From DASPJR01 sp035628505 (GTDB lineage Bacteria > Planctomycetota > SZUA-567 > H5-PLA8): a DNA stretch of 46,050 nucleotides. Numbering within the stretch: the stretch's first letter is position 1; every line of letters begins with the position of its first letter. A program made the translations under genes and the position numbers. Below are positions 31,659-39,349 of this stretch, piece after piece. The notes under the pieces were generated by a model. That model saw only the letters and a list, made by a program, of their open reading frames with translations, had not been told where the DNA came from and did no database searches. The DNA lies in NCBI GenBank assembly GCA_035628505.1, contig DASPJR010000083.1, positions 1-46,050 on the forward strand. The letters are read 5' to 3'.

Positions 31659-32477
31659 TCACGACCCCGCGCCTGAATACCGCCGCATGCCGTGATGCCA
31701 CACAATCCCGCCCAGCGTGAGCAGAAAAACGCCGGCAAGGGGCACCAGCGCGCTGAGCGAACGGAACGGCGCACCATGCTCGAGAAACGCGGCCGACGGA
31801 TAGAACGCCACGAAACCAAAGGGCACAATCCACGTCAGCAGGATGCGCACGATCGGCCGGTAGATGCTCAGCGGATAGCGCGCGAAATTCAGCAGATTGT
31901 AAACCGGCGGCAGAAAACTGATGCGGTCGCTTGACCAGAACGACATCGACGTGAGCGTCAGGAACACGCCCGTCACCACGCCCCACGCGCCGGCGACGTA
32001 AAGCAGAAACTGCAGCACGACCAGCCCATCCACCGGCGGCCCGGCATGCTGCCAGGCATACGCGAGCACCACAATGCCCAGCGTCAGATCCGCGATGAAA
32101 TCGAAACTGATGCCTTCCATCAGCAGCTGAAACAGCGACGAGAGCGGGCGCAGCAGCAGACGGTCAAGCTCGCCGCCGACGATGTACTTATCCGAAAAGT
32201 TATAGAAGCTCATCGCGAACGCATCGAAGAACGACATCGGGATTAGCGAGAAGCCGTAAATGAACAGGACTTCTTCGCGTGTCCATGTGTGGCCATGTTC
32301 GTCGGTGAGCGCGTGAAAATTGTTGAACATGAACAGCAGCATCAGCAGCCCCGATGCCTGCTGCAGCAGCGCCGCGAGGCACTCAACGAAAAAGTCGGCG
32401 CGGTATTCCATGCGCATCTTCAGCGCCTGCATGAAGTAGAGGCGGCCGACATGAAGGTGGAGGCGGAGGCGGGTCAC
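31659..32477 (-). CDS. ABC-2 family transporter permease
   Basis: This 272-residue protein has six predicted spans and the pattern MQALKMRMEYRADFFVECL near the N-terminus. Further along it has SFYNFSDKYIVGGELDRLLLRPL and DRISFLPPVYNLLNFARYPLSIY. These are hallmarks of the bacterial ABC-2 permease family PF06182, which exports unknown substrates with a separate ATPase. The start is the GTG at 32477, whose codon overlaps the stop of the upstream gene (GTGA), so translation is coupled. An in-frame extension to 32687 only reads through that upstream gene in another frame. No ATPase or second permease adjoins it. The stop at 31659 borders a palindromic element. Confidence 0.83.
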   Translation of the reverse strand: MTRLRLHLHVGRLYFMQALKMRMEYRADFFVECLAALLQQASGLLMLLFMFNNFHALTDEHGHTWTREEVLFIYGFSLIPMSFFDAFAMSFYNFSDKYIVGGELDRLLLRPLSSLFQLLMEGISFDFIADLTLGIVVLAYAWQHAGPPVDGLVVLQFLLYVAGAWGVVTGVFLTLTSMSFWSSDRISFLPPVYNLLNFARYPLSIYRPIVRILLTWIVPFGFVAFYPSAAFLEHGAPFRSLSALVPLAGVFLLTLGGIVWHHGMRRYSGAGS

Positions 32478-33007
32478 TTGACGGTGTCCGTGGTCATGGG
32501 CTTGCGACCACGATAATGCTCGCACATTTCGATTACCATAATAAGAATCGAAACGGTGATCAAGGCATCCATAAAAACATATCCCCAACCCGCGAATGCA
32601 CCGGCGGACACAATGGGTCCATTGACCGGACGGTCGCCTTCCCAGAGTTGTTCCGGGTAGTTGGTTGCAAAGCTTCGAAATGGCCAACCGAATGTGCGGC
32701 AGATACCAGCTTCAGTCATGACTTCGTCGCGTGGCAGAAAATTGAGGCTGACTAAAACGACGGTGGCCATGAAGAAAAGAAAAAGCGTAGACGAATGAAT
32801 GTCTCTGAAGTGTTTTAAATGGAACATTCCCAAACAGATTACGGTTCCGCATACCGCGCCTATCAAGCCAAAGAACAGAACAAACGGGATCGCAATAACT
32901 GAACCCATCCCAGACGCCATAAGATTACCTGCGATGGGTAACCCGACAAGAACCCCCCCGCCAACGAAAGCGGACGTGAGGATAATTACTCGGGGATGGT
33001 CGCGCAT
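32474..33007 (-). CDS. Unrecognised small membrane protein, lower GC than neighbours
   Basis: I do not recognise this 177-residue protein. It has about four or five spans: two near the N-terminus (Gly-rich FVGGGVLVGLPIAGNLMASG, then IPFVLFFGLIGAVCGTVICL), one or two in the middle and one at 146-163. A 40-residue polar stretch with FGWPFRSFATNYPEQLWEG probably lies outside. It is cotranslated with the ABC-2 permease (4-bp overlap), so it may assist that transporter. By eye its base composition is nearer 48-50% GC than the surrounding 60%, and codon choice looks different, hinting at recent acquisition. No ribosome site is convincing at the ATG at 33007. Confidence 0.6.
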   Translation of the reverse strand: MRDHPRVIILTSAFVGGGVLVGLPIAGNLMASGMGSVIAIPFVLFFGLIGAVCGTVICLGMFHLKHFRDIHSSTLFLFFMATVVLVSLNFLPRDEVMTEAGICRTFGWPFRSFATNYPEQLWEGDRPVNGPIVSAGAFAGWGYVFMDALITVSILIMVIEMCEHYRGRKPMTTDTVK

Positions 33008-33060
33008 ACAAAGCAGAATATACAGGGAGCGATATGCCGGTGCCAGGGGCCGGATACTCT

Positions 33061-33254
33061 GCAGGCTTGAAGCCTGCCCTACTAACCCCCGGCTTTTCAG
33101 CTGGGAGTTGGCGACACCCTAAAATTTCAGAGCCGGATTCATCCGGCTTACCCTGGTCGTGAAAACGGGCTGAAGCCTTGGCGCTGCCAAGTAACCCCGC
33201 TGAAGCGGGGTAAAGAGATCAAAAGATGATCGGGCCCCCGGCTGAAGCCGGGGG
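33061..33254. repeat. Cluster of CTGAAG-type hairpins
   Basis: Perfect stems: GCAGGCT-tga-AGCCTGC (33061-33077), AGCCGGA-ttca-TCCGGCT (33131-33148), CCCCGCT-ga-AGCGGGG (33195-33210) and CCCCCGGCT-ga-AGCCGGGGG (33235-33254). An imperfect one is at about 33084-33109. Several share a GCTGAAGC core and TAACCCC or GGGGTTA edges, so they are diverged copies of one short palindrome. Confidence 0.8.
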
Positions 33255-33281
33255 TTAGTAGACGGCCAATTTTTTTTAAAA

Positions 33282-33325
33282 AAAGTCCCGACAAATCGAG
33301 AGCGCTAAGCATCTCTTATAGATGA
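33282..33325. repeat. Intergenic motif duplicated at 10232-10277, copy B
   Basis: AAAGTCCCGACAAATCGAGA plus GCG matches copy A in 21 of 23 bases, and weaker similarity extends to CTTA and TGAGGGGA. It lies about 70 bp beyond the stop of the GH51 gene, mirroring copy A beyond the DUF5009 stop. Confidence 0.55.
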
Positions 33326-33393
33326 GGGGACAGGCAGAAACATCAGACGCACCTGGCCAGCCGCGCTGCCACACAAGTCATCTCGCAATGAAC

Positions 33394-34875
33394 TTACGCA
33401 CGGAACCGGAACACGCTCACCGAAGCCGGCGGGAAGACGTGCTTGAAGCGCCCGCCCCGGAGCGTGGCGTTGCCGGCACGTGGGCGCAGGACATCGGGAG
33501 CGTCGAACGTGTTGTGCGCGCAAATATCGCCGTGTGACAGCTCGCAGATGCTCATTTGAAGTGCGCTGCTGATTCCGGCGAGCTCCACTTCGCACTCGGC
33601 GGCGATGCTCGCGTGCGGATTGACGACGCTCAGCGTGATCGCCCCCTCCTTTATGGAGGCCGAGCCGGCCAGCACCGGCAGGCGCTGCTCTTTGTCGCCG
33701 CAGCGGAATGAAAAGTCACCGCAGTCGAAAGTCGCACCCAGACTCTCGCCGCCCTGGTGCTCCTTATACATGTCGTAAACGTGGTACGTCGGCGTGAGAA
33801 TCATCTGCTCGCCGTCGGTGAGCACCAGCGCCTGCAGCACGTTGGCGATTTGCGCGATGTTGCTCATGACGACTTTGTCGGCATTGCGGTTGAAGATGTC
33901 GAGACTTAAGCCCGCGACCAGCGCGTCGCGCAGCGTATTCTGCTGCCAGAGATGCTTCGGATTTTTACCCGGCGTCGGCGGATGCCACGTGCCCCACTCG
34001 TCGATGATCAGCCCGATCCGGCGCTGCGGATCGAATTGATCGAGCAGCGCGCGCTGCTCGTGGATGAGCGTTTCAAGATACAGGCTTTTATGAAGCAGCT
34101 CATACCACTGCGCGACGTTGTAATCCGTCGCGGTGCCCGCCGTACCACAGTAATAATGCGCGGCGTAACCATGAATGCGCCGGTATCCGGCAAGTTTTTT
34201 AAAGAAGCGTTCGGTCCACTCGAGCTTGTTGCCGTCGGGGCCGCAGGCGATTAAGTAGAGCGGCGCGCCGGGGAAATCGTGAATGAACGTTGAATAGCGT
34301 TTGTACTCGGCGGCGTAATCTTCAGGGCAGAAATGCCCGCCGCAGCCCCAGTTCTCATTGCCCACGCCCCAGTAGTGAACGTTGAACGGCTCAGGCGAGC
34401 CGTTTTGGGCGCGGCGGTGGGCGAGCGTGCTATCGCCGGCAAAGTTGCAGTATTCGACCCAGTCGCGCATCTCGCGCACTGAGCCGCTGCCGACATTGCC
34501 GCACAGATACGGCTTTGCGCCGATGAGCTGGCAGAGTTTCAGAAATTCATGCGTGCCGAAGGCGTTTGTTTCGATGTCGTCGCCCCACCATAGGTTCACG
34601 CGCCGCGGACGCGAGGCGATCGGACCGACGCCGTCTTCCCAATGGTAATCATCAGCGAAGCAGCCTCCCGGCCAGCGCAGCACCGGCACGCGCACACGCT
34701 TGAGCGCTTCAATGACGTCCAGACGCAGCCCGGACGTATTTGGAATCGAGGAGTCTTCCGGAACGCAGAGCCCGCCATAGACACAAGCGCCGAGGTGCTC
34801 GGCGAAATGGCCGTACAGTTCGGGGCGAATGCGGCCGAGGCGCTCTGTGGGATGGACAGTGATTTTTTGCATCAT
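33394..34875 (-). CDS. GH51 alpha-L-arabinofuranosidase
   Basis: This 493-residue enzyme has no signal peptide and is predicted to be cytoplasmic. It would release arabinose from arabinan or arabinoxylan fragments. The (beta/alpha)8 barrel carries the acid/base Glu174 in VGNENWG and the nucleophile Glu293 in IIDEWGTW, plus the family motif RPELYGHFAEHLG (17-29) and LRWPGGCFADDYHWEDGVG (66-84). A C-terminal beta-sandwich follows from about residue 390. The ATG at 34875 is used; the longer frame to 34995 only translates a heptamer repeat array. It is divergent from the kinase-HEAT gene across 118 bp. Confidence 0.93.
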   Translation of the reverse strand: MMQKITVHPTERLGRIRPELYGHFAEHLGACVYGGLCVPEDSSIPNTSGLRLDVIEALKRVRVPVLRWPGGCFADDYHWEDGVGPIASRPRRVNLWWGDDIETNAFGTHEFLKLCQLIGAKPYLCGNVGSGSVREMRDWVEYCNFAGDSTLAHRRAQNGSPEPFNVHYWGVGNENWGCGGHFCPEDYAAEYKRYSTFIHDFPGAPLYLIACGPDGNKLEWTERFFKKLAGYRRIHGYAAHYYCGTAGTATDYNVAQWYELLHKSLYLETLIHEQRALLDQFDPQRRIGLIIDEWGTWHPPTPGKNPKHLWQQNTLRDALVAGLSLDIFNRNADKVVMSNIAQIANVLQALVLTDGEQMILTPTYHVYDMYKEHQGGESLGATFDCGDFSFRCGDKEQRLPVLAGSASIKEGAITLSVVNPHASIAAECEVELAGISSALQMSICELSHGDICAHNTFDAPDVLRPRAGNATLRGGRFKHVFPPASVSVFRFRA

Positions 34876-34907
34876 TCCGTGTCCGTGAACGACGGTTCGA
34901 AACGACT

Positions 34908-34990
34908 GGTTTCTAGTTTCCGGTTTCCAGTTATAGAACCAGAAACCAGAAACCAGGAACCAGAAACGAGAAACCGGAAACCGGAAACCG
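34908..34990. repeat. Heptamer array AACC[AG]GA with inverted left arm
   Basis: Seven complete units of AACCAGA/AACCGGA type run from 34937 to 34985, with a partial unit to 34990. The left part (34908-34932) holds about three units in reverse (GGTTTCT, AGTTTCC, GGTTTCC). It fills most of the 118-bp divergent spacer, and its last GGA is placed eight bases before the kinase ATG. Confidence 0.88.
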
Positions 34991-34993
34991 CTC

Positions 34994-37513
34994 ATGTACC
35001 GCTGCCCGGCCTGCCAGTTGAGCTATCGCGTAAAAAATGCCGATCCGGCTAAAAATTACTCCTGCCAGAAGTGCAAAGCCGTGCTTGTACCGGTCATCGC
35101 TACAGGCGAAACGCAGGCCATGGTGCAAGGAATTCCGGATCTCAGCGCCGCCGCGGCGCATCCGACCGTTGTCGAAGCCGCAGCATCCGTCCCGGCTGTG
35201 ATAGATGAGCTGGCTCTCTCGCCCGCGGCCGGCGCGACCACGCCGGACTTGAAAGATCTGCTGCCCCAGAGCTTCGATGGCTACAACGTTATTAAGAGCA
35301 TTGCGCGCGGCGGAATGGGCGCGGTGCTGCTGGCGGAGCAAGTCCAGTTGCGCCGCAATGTCGCATTGAAAGTGATGCTGCCCTGGGCGCAAGCGGTGGA
35401 CCCCGAGGCGCAGCGGCGCTTCACGCGTGAAGCGCGCGCCATGGCCAAGCTGCGTCACCCGCACATCATCGAAGTCTACGATGTCGGGGAGGTCAACGGC
35501 ATGACCTACCTCGCCATGGAATTTATCGAAGGCCGCACGCTCTCGGATGTCATCGCCGACAATGCGCTGAGTCTCGAAAAGCTCTGCGGCACTATCGCCA
35601 AAGTTGCGCGCGCGCTGGCATACGCGCACGTGCGCGGCGTCATTCACCGCGACATCAAGCCGGCCAATATCATGCTTCGCCCCACCGGCGAGCCGGTCGT
35701 GATGGACTTCGGGCTGGCGAAAGATTTCGAATCCAATTCACTGAAGCTGTCGGTCACCGGCAACATCATGGGCACGCCGTCATACATGAGTCCCGAGCAG
35801 GCACAGGGCATGCGCTGCGACGAACGCAGTGATCTTTACAGCCTCGGCGCGGTGCTTTACGAAGGCCTCACGCGCGAGCCGCCCTTCGATGGCGTGACGA
35901 CCATCGCCACCATCTACGATGTTGTCCACAAGGAACCGCGCCCCGCCAGCGAGCTGCGGCCGGACATTCCCGAAGCGCTCTCACGCATCTGCTCAAAGGC
36001 GCTCGAAAAAGAACCGCGCGACCGCTACCAGACAATGGACGAATTTGCCGGCGATCTCGACCGCTTCAGCGCGGGAATGGTAATCGGTGCGCAGGGAAAA
36101 TCGATCCTGCGCAGAGGCGCAGAGTGGTCAAAGAAGAACCGTGGACTCAGTGGCGCCATTCTTGCTGCCGCACTGATGCTGCTGCTCACCGCGGGCGCAA
36201 TCAGCATCGGTGTGCTGCGGCTGGGAAAAAACAAAGCCGCAGAGCTGCGCGCAGCGCTGACGTCCGGATCGGCCGAAACACGCCTGCTGCATGTCAAAGC
36301 GCTGACTGCGGATCTGCGGGAAAAGCGCATTGCAGCCGCATCGCCCGAGGAGGAGGACGCGCTCGCGGCGTTGCGGCTGGCTGCCGCAGACAAAGATGCC
36401 TCGGGCGAAGTCGCAGCTGCGGCGCTGCTCGCGCTTGGCGAGCTGAAAGATAAGAAATCCGCCGATACTGTCTGCGCGCAGCTTGATTCCGCGCGTCCGC
36501 TGAATGTGCGCCATGCCGCCATCGAAGCGATTGCAAAGATTCAACCGCAGGGACAGACAAGCTTCCTGAGCAGCGTGATGCAGAAAGATCCCAGCGCCCA
36601 GCTGCGCGTGGCGGCCATCGAAGCGCTTCCCGGGGTCGTTCCGCCGGATCTGATGGTACTGTTGATTGAACTCTCCGTGAACGGCGAGCCGCCGGTCGTG
36701 GCGACCGCGGCCGGAATGAAGCTCGCGCAGTTACGGCCGTCGCAGTCGATCCTCTCCTTTTATGGCGGCGGCGGAAACAGCGTGCGCGCGGCACAGGAAG
36801 CGGGGCGCATCGCAGCGATGACGCGCGATTACAATCGCGAGCTGGAAGAAGCCATGGGCGAGCTCAGCCCGCAGGCTTCGAAGAACCCGCCGAAAGCGCA
36901 GCCTTATGAGCAGGCCTCGCGGAAGCTGCTCTCAAGCGCGCGCGCCGAACGGCTGCAAGCTGCGTACGACCTGGGGGTGCTGGGCGAGCGGCGCGCACAG
37001 CCGGCGCTGCTCCGCGCACTCGAAGACAGCGACAACGACGTGGCGCTCGCCGCCGCCGAAGCACTCGGGCGCTTTTCTACGATAGATGCGCCTCAGACGG
37101 TTGTGCCGTTGCTGAAGAGCCCCTCCCCTGCCACGCGCCGCGCCGCCGCGCGTGCCTGCGGGCTGCTGCGCGTGCGTGATTCTGAAAAGCCGCTCGCCGC
37201 CGCGCTGCTCGCCGAAAAACTGCCTCCCGTCCAGGGCGAGATTGCGACCGCGCTCGGGCGCATGAAAGCGCAGGCCGGCGTGCTACCGTTGCTTTCGTTG
37301 CTGAAAGATGGCAATGCTGAGGCCGCGCGCAAAGCCGCTCGTGCCCTGGGGCAGATCGGCGAGAAAAACGCAGCATCGGCGCTGGTCGATGCCCTCTCAC
37401 GCGCGGGCGCCGATGCCGAACTGCGCGCCGAAATCGCCGGCGCGCTCAGCGCGATCACCGGCCACGCGATCGGGCCTGACGAAGCCAAATGGCGCGAGAT
37501 GATCGGGAAGTAA
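34994..37513 (+). CDS. Transmembrane Ser/Thr protein kinase with zinc ribbon and HEAT repeats
   Basis: This 839-residue protein starts with a zinc ribbon (C4, C7, C24, C27) and a linker. The kinase domain (about 97-360) has the glycine loop RGGMGAV, Lys126, HRD 218-220, DFG 238-240 and GTPSYMSPEQ, all intact. A membrane span lies at about 386-408. The extracytoplasmic C-terminal 430 residues are mostly HEAT/PBS-type helical repeats (for example RLQAAYDLGVLGERRAQPAL, DVALAAAEALGRF, AARKAARALGQIGEKNAASA). Such repeats bind protein partners. With the FHA-domain regulator in this window it could form a phosphorelay, but that is speculation. The ribosome site GGAAACCG is supplied by the last unit of the upstream repeat array. 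Confidence 0.92.
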   Translation: MYRCPACQLSYRVKNADPAKNYSCQKCKAVLVPVIATGETQAMVQGIPDLSAAAAHPTVVEAAASVPAVIDELALSPAAGATTPDLKDLLPQSFDGYNVIKSIARGGMGAVLLAEQVQLRRNVALKVMLPWAQAVDPEAQRRFTREARAMAKLRHPHIIEVYDVGEVNGMTYLAMEFIEGRTLSDVIADNALSLEKLCGTIAKVARALAYAHVRGVIHRDIKPANIMLRPTGEPVVMDFGLAKDFESNSLKLSVTGNIMGTPSYMSPEQAQGMRCDERSDLYSLGAVLYEGLTREPPFDGVTTIATIYDVVHKEPRPASELRPDIPEALSRICSKALEKEPRDRYQTMDEFAGDLDRFSAGMVIGAQGKSILRRGAEWSKKNRGLSGAILAAALMLLLTAGAISIGVLRLGKNKAAELRAALTSGSAETRLLHVKALTADLREKRIAAASPEEEDALAALRLAAADKDASGEVAAAALLALGELKDKKSADTVCAQLDSARPLNVRHAAIEAIAKIQPQGQTSFLSSVMQKDPSAQLRVAAIEALPGVVPPDLMVLLIELSVNGEPPVVATAAGMKLAQLRPSQSILSFYGGGGNSVRAAQEAGRIAAMTRDYNRELEEAMGELSPQASKNPPKAQPYEQASRKLLSSARAERLQAAYDLGVLGERRAQPALLRALEDSDNDVALAAAEALGRFSTIDAPQTVVPLLKSPSPATRRAAARACGLLRVRDSEKPLAAALLAEKLPPVQGEIATALGRMKAQAGVLPLLSLLKDGNAEAARKAARALGQIGEKNAASALVDALSRAGADAELRAEIAGALSAITGHAIGPDEAKWREMIGK

Positions 37514-37572
37514 ACTCCGCGCGCCGCCTTGCCGCAGCGCCGCGCGGACGTTTGCGTGAACTCGTTTTTTGC

Positions 37573-37600
37573 CCTCGCTATGGCACACTAAAAAGCGAGG
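37573..37600 (+). promoter_or_regulatory. Leader hairpin covering the ribosome site of the DUF488 gene
   Basis: CCTCGCT (37573-37579) pairs perfectly with AGCGAGG (37594-37600), and the right arm contains the GAGG that serves the GTG at 37611. The loop is 14 nt. Formation of this stem would hide the ribosome site. Confidence 0.4.
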
Positions 37601-37610
37601 AAGAAAGCGC

Positions 37611-38153
37611 GTGAAACAGATCTTCACCGTCGGACATTCCACTCGCACGCTCGACGAATTCATCGCCCTGCTGCAAGCCCACGGCATCGAGACGCTCGCG
37701 GATATCCGCCGCTTCCCCGGCAGCCGTCGCCATCCGCAGTTCGGCAAGGATTCGCTGCGCGACTCGATCGCCGATGCCGGCATCGCCTATCACTGGCTCG
37801 AGGCGCTCGGCGGGCGGCGATCGGTGAAAAACCTTTCAACAGAAAACAGCGGCTGGCGCGTCAAGGCATTTCACGCCTATGCCGATTACACGCGTACGCC
37901 TGAATTCCAGAAGGCGCTGAGCCTGCTCGAGGGACTTGCCGGCAAGCAGCGCACGGCCTACATGTGTGCCGAAGCCCAGTGGACGCAGTGCCATCGCCGA
38001 TTGGTCTCCGATGCACTGCTCGCGCGCGGCTGGAAGGTGTTTCACATTACATCAAAGACGCGCGCCGAAGAACATCACCTGCCCGACTTTGCGCGGAGAA
38101 CCGGAGCCCTCGTCACATATCCCGGTTCGCCAGATGAGCCAACACTCTTTTAA
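37611..38153 (+). CDS. DUF488 family protein
   Basis: This 180-residue protein opens with IFTVGHSTRTLDEFIALLQAHGIETLADIRRFP and continues with the core segments GIAYHWLEALGG and TAYMCAEAQWTQCHRRLVSDAL (each over fewer than 25 residues). These define DUF488, including the conserved CAE/CHR pair. The biochemical role of the family is not established. The start is the GTG at 37611, with GAGGAAG eight bases upstream, giving the family's normal length; a TTG at 37569 is less likely. It is followed by a heptamer array. Confidence 0.9.
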   Translation: MKQIFTVGHSTRTLDEFIALLQAHGIETLADIRRFPGSRRHPQFGKDSLRDSIADAGIAYHWLEALGGRRSVKNLSTENSGWRVKAFHAYADYTRTPEFQKALSLLEGLAGKQRTAYMCAEAQWTQCHRRLVSDALLARGWKVFHITSKTRAEEHHLPDFARRTGALVTYPGSPDEPTLF

Positions 38154-38166
38154 ACTTTTCTCTTCG

Positions 38167-38233
38167 CAGTTGGCGGTTGGCAGGCCGTCAGTCGTCACCC
38201 GTCACCCGTCACCCGTCACCCGTCACCCGTCAC
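38167..38233. repeat. Heptamer array GTCACCC
   Basis: Five uninterrupted GTCACCC units (38194-38228) plus a partial one are preceded by CAGTTGG/CGGTTGG heptamers (38167-38180). It lies between the DUF488 stop and the terminator of the convergent gene. Confidence 0.9.
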
Positions 38234-38260
38234 AAAAAAAAGCGGCCTTGCGGCCGCCTT
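38234..38260 (-). terminator. Rho-independent terminator of the minus-strand secreted protein gene
   Basis: On the minus strand, GCGGCC-gcaa-GGCCGC (38257-38242) is followed by eight T residues (complement of A at 38234-38241). It lies 33 bp after the stop at 38290. Confidence 0.8.
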
Positions 38261-38289
38261 TTGGTACTCGAGGAACGAACGTTTAAGAA

Positions 38290-39021
38290 TTAGCGGGCGC
38301 CAGCGGGCTGCTGCTGAGCGGCCGGCTGTTTCTGGCCCGCGGCCTTGGCGTCAGCACCGTGAGCGGCACCGGCCTTAGCCATATCGCCATGCTTGACGAC
38401 GACGTACGCTTCGTTGGTGATGATGCCCGAATCGTAGCCGACCATCACCTTATCGCCGATCTTCAGGTCCTTGAGGGTCATCATGGCGCGGGCTTCGTCG
38501 CGGTCGGTGTTGGCACCCGTCGCGATCGGGCGCTCAGCCTTCGCGTCAGCGGCATCGCCGCCGGCCGCCACGTCGCCGCGCAGCCAATCAACATCCTGCA
38601 CGCTGCTGGAACTCAGCACGGAGAGCTTGCCGTCGCCGGGCAGCGCGAAATTGAAATCCGACGGATCATCGCGCTTCTCGGTGCGCGCGCTGGCCAGGCG
38701 GTCCGCCCAGGCCTTGCGAACTTCCGCTTCTTTCTCCTGGCGCTTGGCGGCGTCAAGATTGGCGGTCTTCGAGTGCATGTCCTTCATCATCGCGGCGTGC
38801 TGGGTCGCGACGGGCATCTTGCTGCCGCGCACGCTGAACTTTTTGCCATCAGCGTCCAGAGAAAGAATGGTGCCTTCGACCCACGTATCGATGCGGTGAT
38901 CGAAGCGGGAAGCTCCCGCCGCTGACTGATTGCCCGTCTTCGCGTCATCAGCCGCGGCGCAGATGCCCACTGCAGTAAACAGCACAACGACCAGAACAGT
39001 TGACAACGCTTTGTTACTCAT
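38290..39021 (-). CDS. Secreted protein of unknown function with Ala/Gln-rich tail
   Basis: I do not recognise a family for this 243-residue protein. It has a good signal peptide (1-23, ending ICAA). A small beta domain begins WVEGTILSLDADGKKFSVRG (43-62). A charged helical segment with many Met and Lys follows, and a second beta stretch is LKIGDKVMVGYDSGIITNEAYVVVKHG. The tail is low-complexity Ala/Gln/Gly. The two beta pieces resemble the OB- or DUF5666-like folds seen in small periplasmic proteins, but this is tentative. The ATG at 39021 gives the signal peptide; GAGG and AAAGG precede it. A strong terminator follows. Confidence 0.72.
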   Translation of the reverse strand: MSNKALSTVLVVVLFTAVGICAAADDAKTGNQSAAGASRFDHRIDTWVEGTILSLDADGKKFSVRGSKMPVATQHAAMMKDMHSKTANLDAAKRQEKEAEVRKAWADRLASARTEKRDDPSDFNFALPGDGKLSVLSSSSVQDVDWLRGDVAAGGDAADAKAERPIATGANTDRDEARAMMTLKDLKIGDKVMVGYDSGIITNEAYVVVKHGDMAKAGAAHGADAKAAGQKQPAAQQQPAGAR

Positions 39022-39349
39022 GACCTTTGTATCCTCGTCCAGAATGTCGGGCTCGAGGCCATCCTCAAACCACCGATGGCCTGCATTTACAAATTCCCGG
39101 CCAATGCTTCTGCCCGGTATGAACGGTGAAGATAGAAACAAAGCGGCCACAACTCGGACGCGCTGTGAAGCGGCACAGTGTGAACTGCCGGGTAATCGCG
39201 TTACGCGCAAACCAAGATGGAAGACGTGATTGCACCGGTGCGGCCCCTACAGCTGCAGAGCCTGCCGTCACCGTTGCTTTACCCTCCTCTATTCGATATA
39301 CCCGAACGCTTCTGTAGGCTCGGCGCCCTCGGGAGTGTTCTTACTGATT
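39022..39349. other. 328-bp divergent spacer before the ABC exporter operon
   Basis: No gene is visible. A rightward promoter is proposed at 39274-39302. The leftward promoter of the secreted protein gene is not obvious. Confidence 0.45.
39274..39302 (+). promoter_or_regulatory. Possible promoter of the ABC exporter operon
   Basis: TTGCTT (39274-39279) and TATACC (39297-39302) are 17 bp apart and 47 bp before the GTG start at 39350. Both boxes match four of six consensus bases or better. Confidence 0.4.

Larger units (their letters stand above)
33008..33393. other. 386-bp spacer filled with short hairpins
   Basis: No gene is seen. At least four perfect hairpins occupy 33061-33254 (annotated separately). 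An A/T block (T8 then A7, 33270-33284) and the duplicated motif at 33282 follow, and the last 60 bp lead to the GH51 stop codon at 33394. Confidence 0.6.

Noticed and set aside
31283..31828. 181-residue open frame on the minus strand
   Set aside because: It runs across the palindromic elements and the antisense of the DUF559 relic into the permease gene in another frame; it has no domain of its own.
34908..34990. N-terminal extension of the GH51 enzyme up to 34995
   Set aside because: The extra residues only translate the heptamer array (aromatic repeats) and precede the normal family start.
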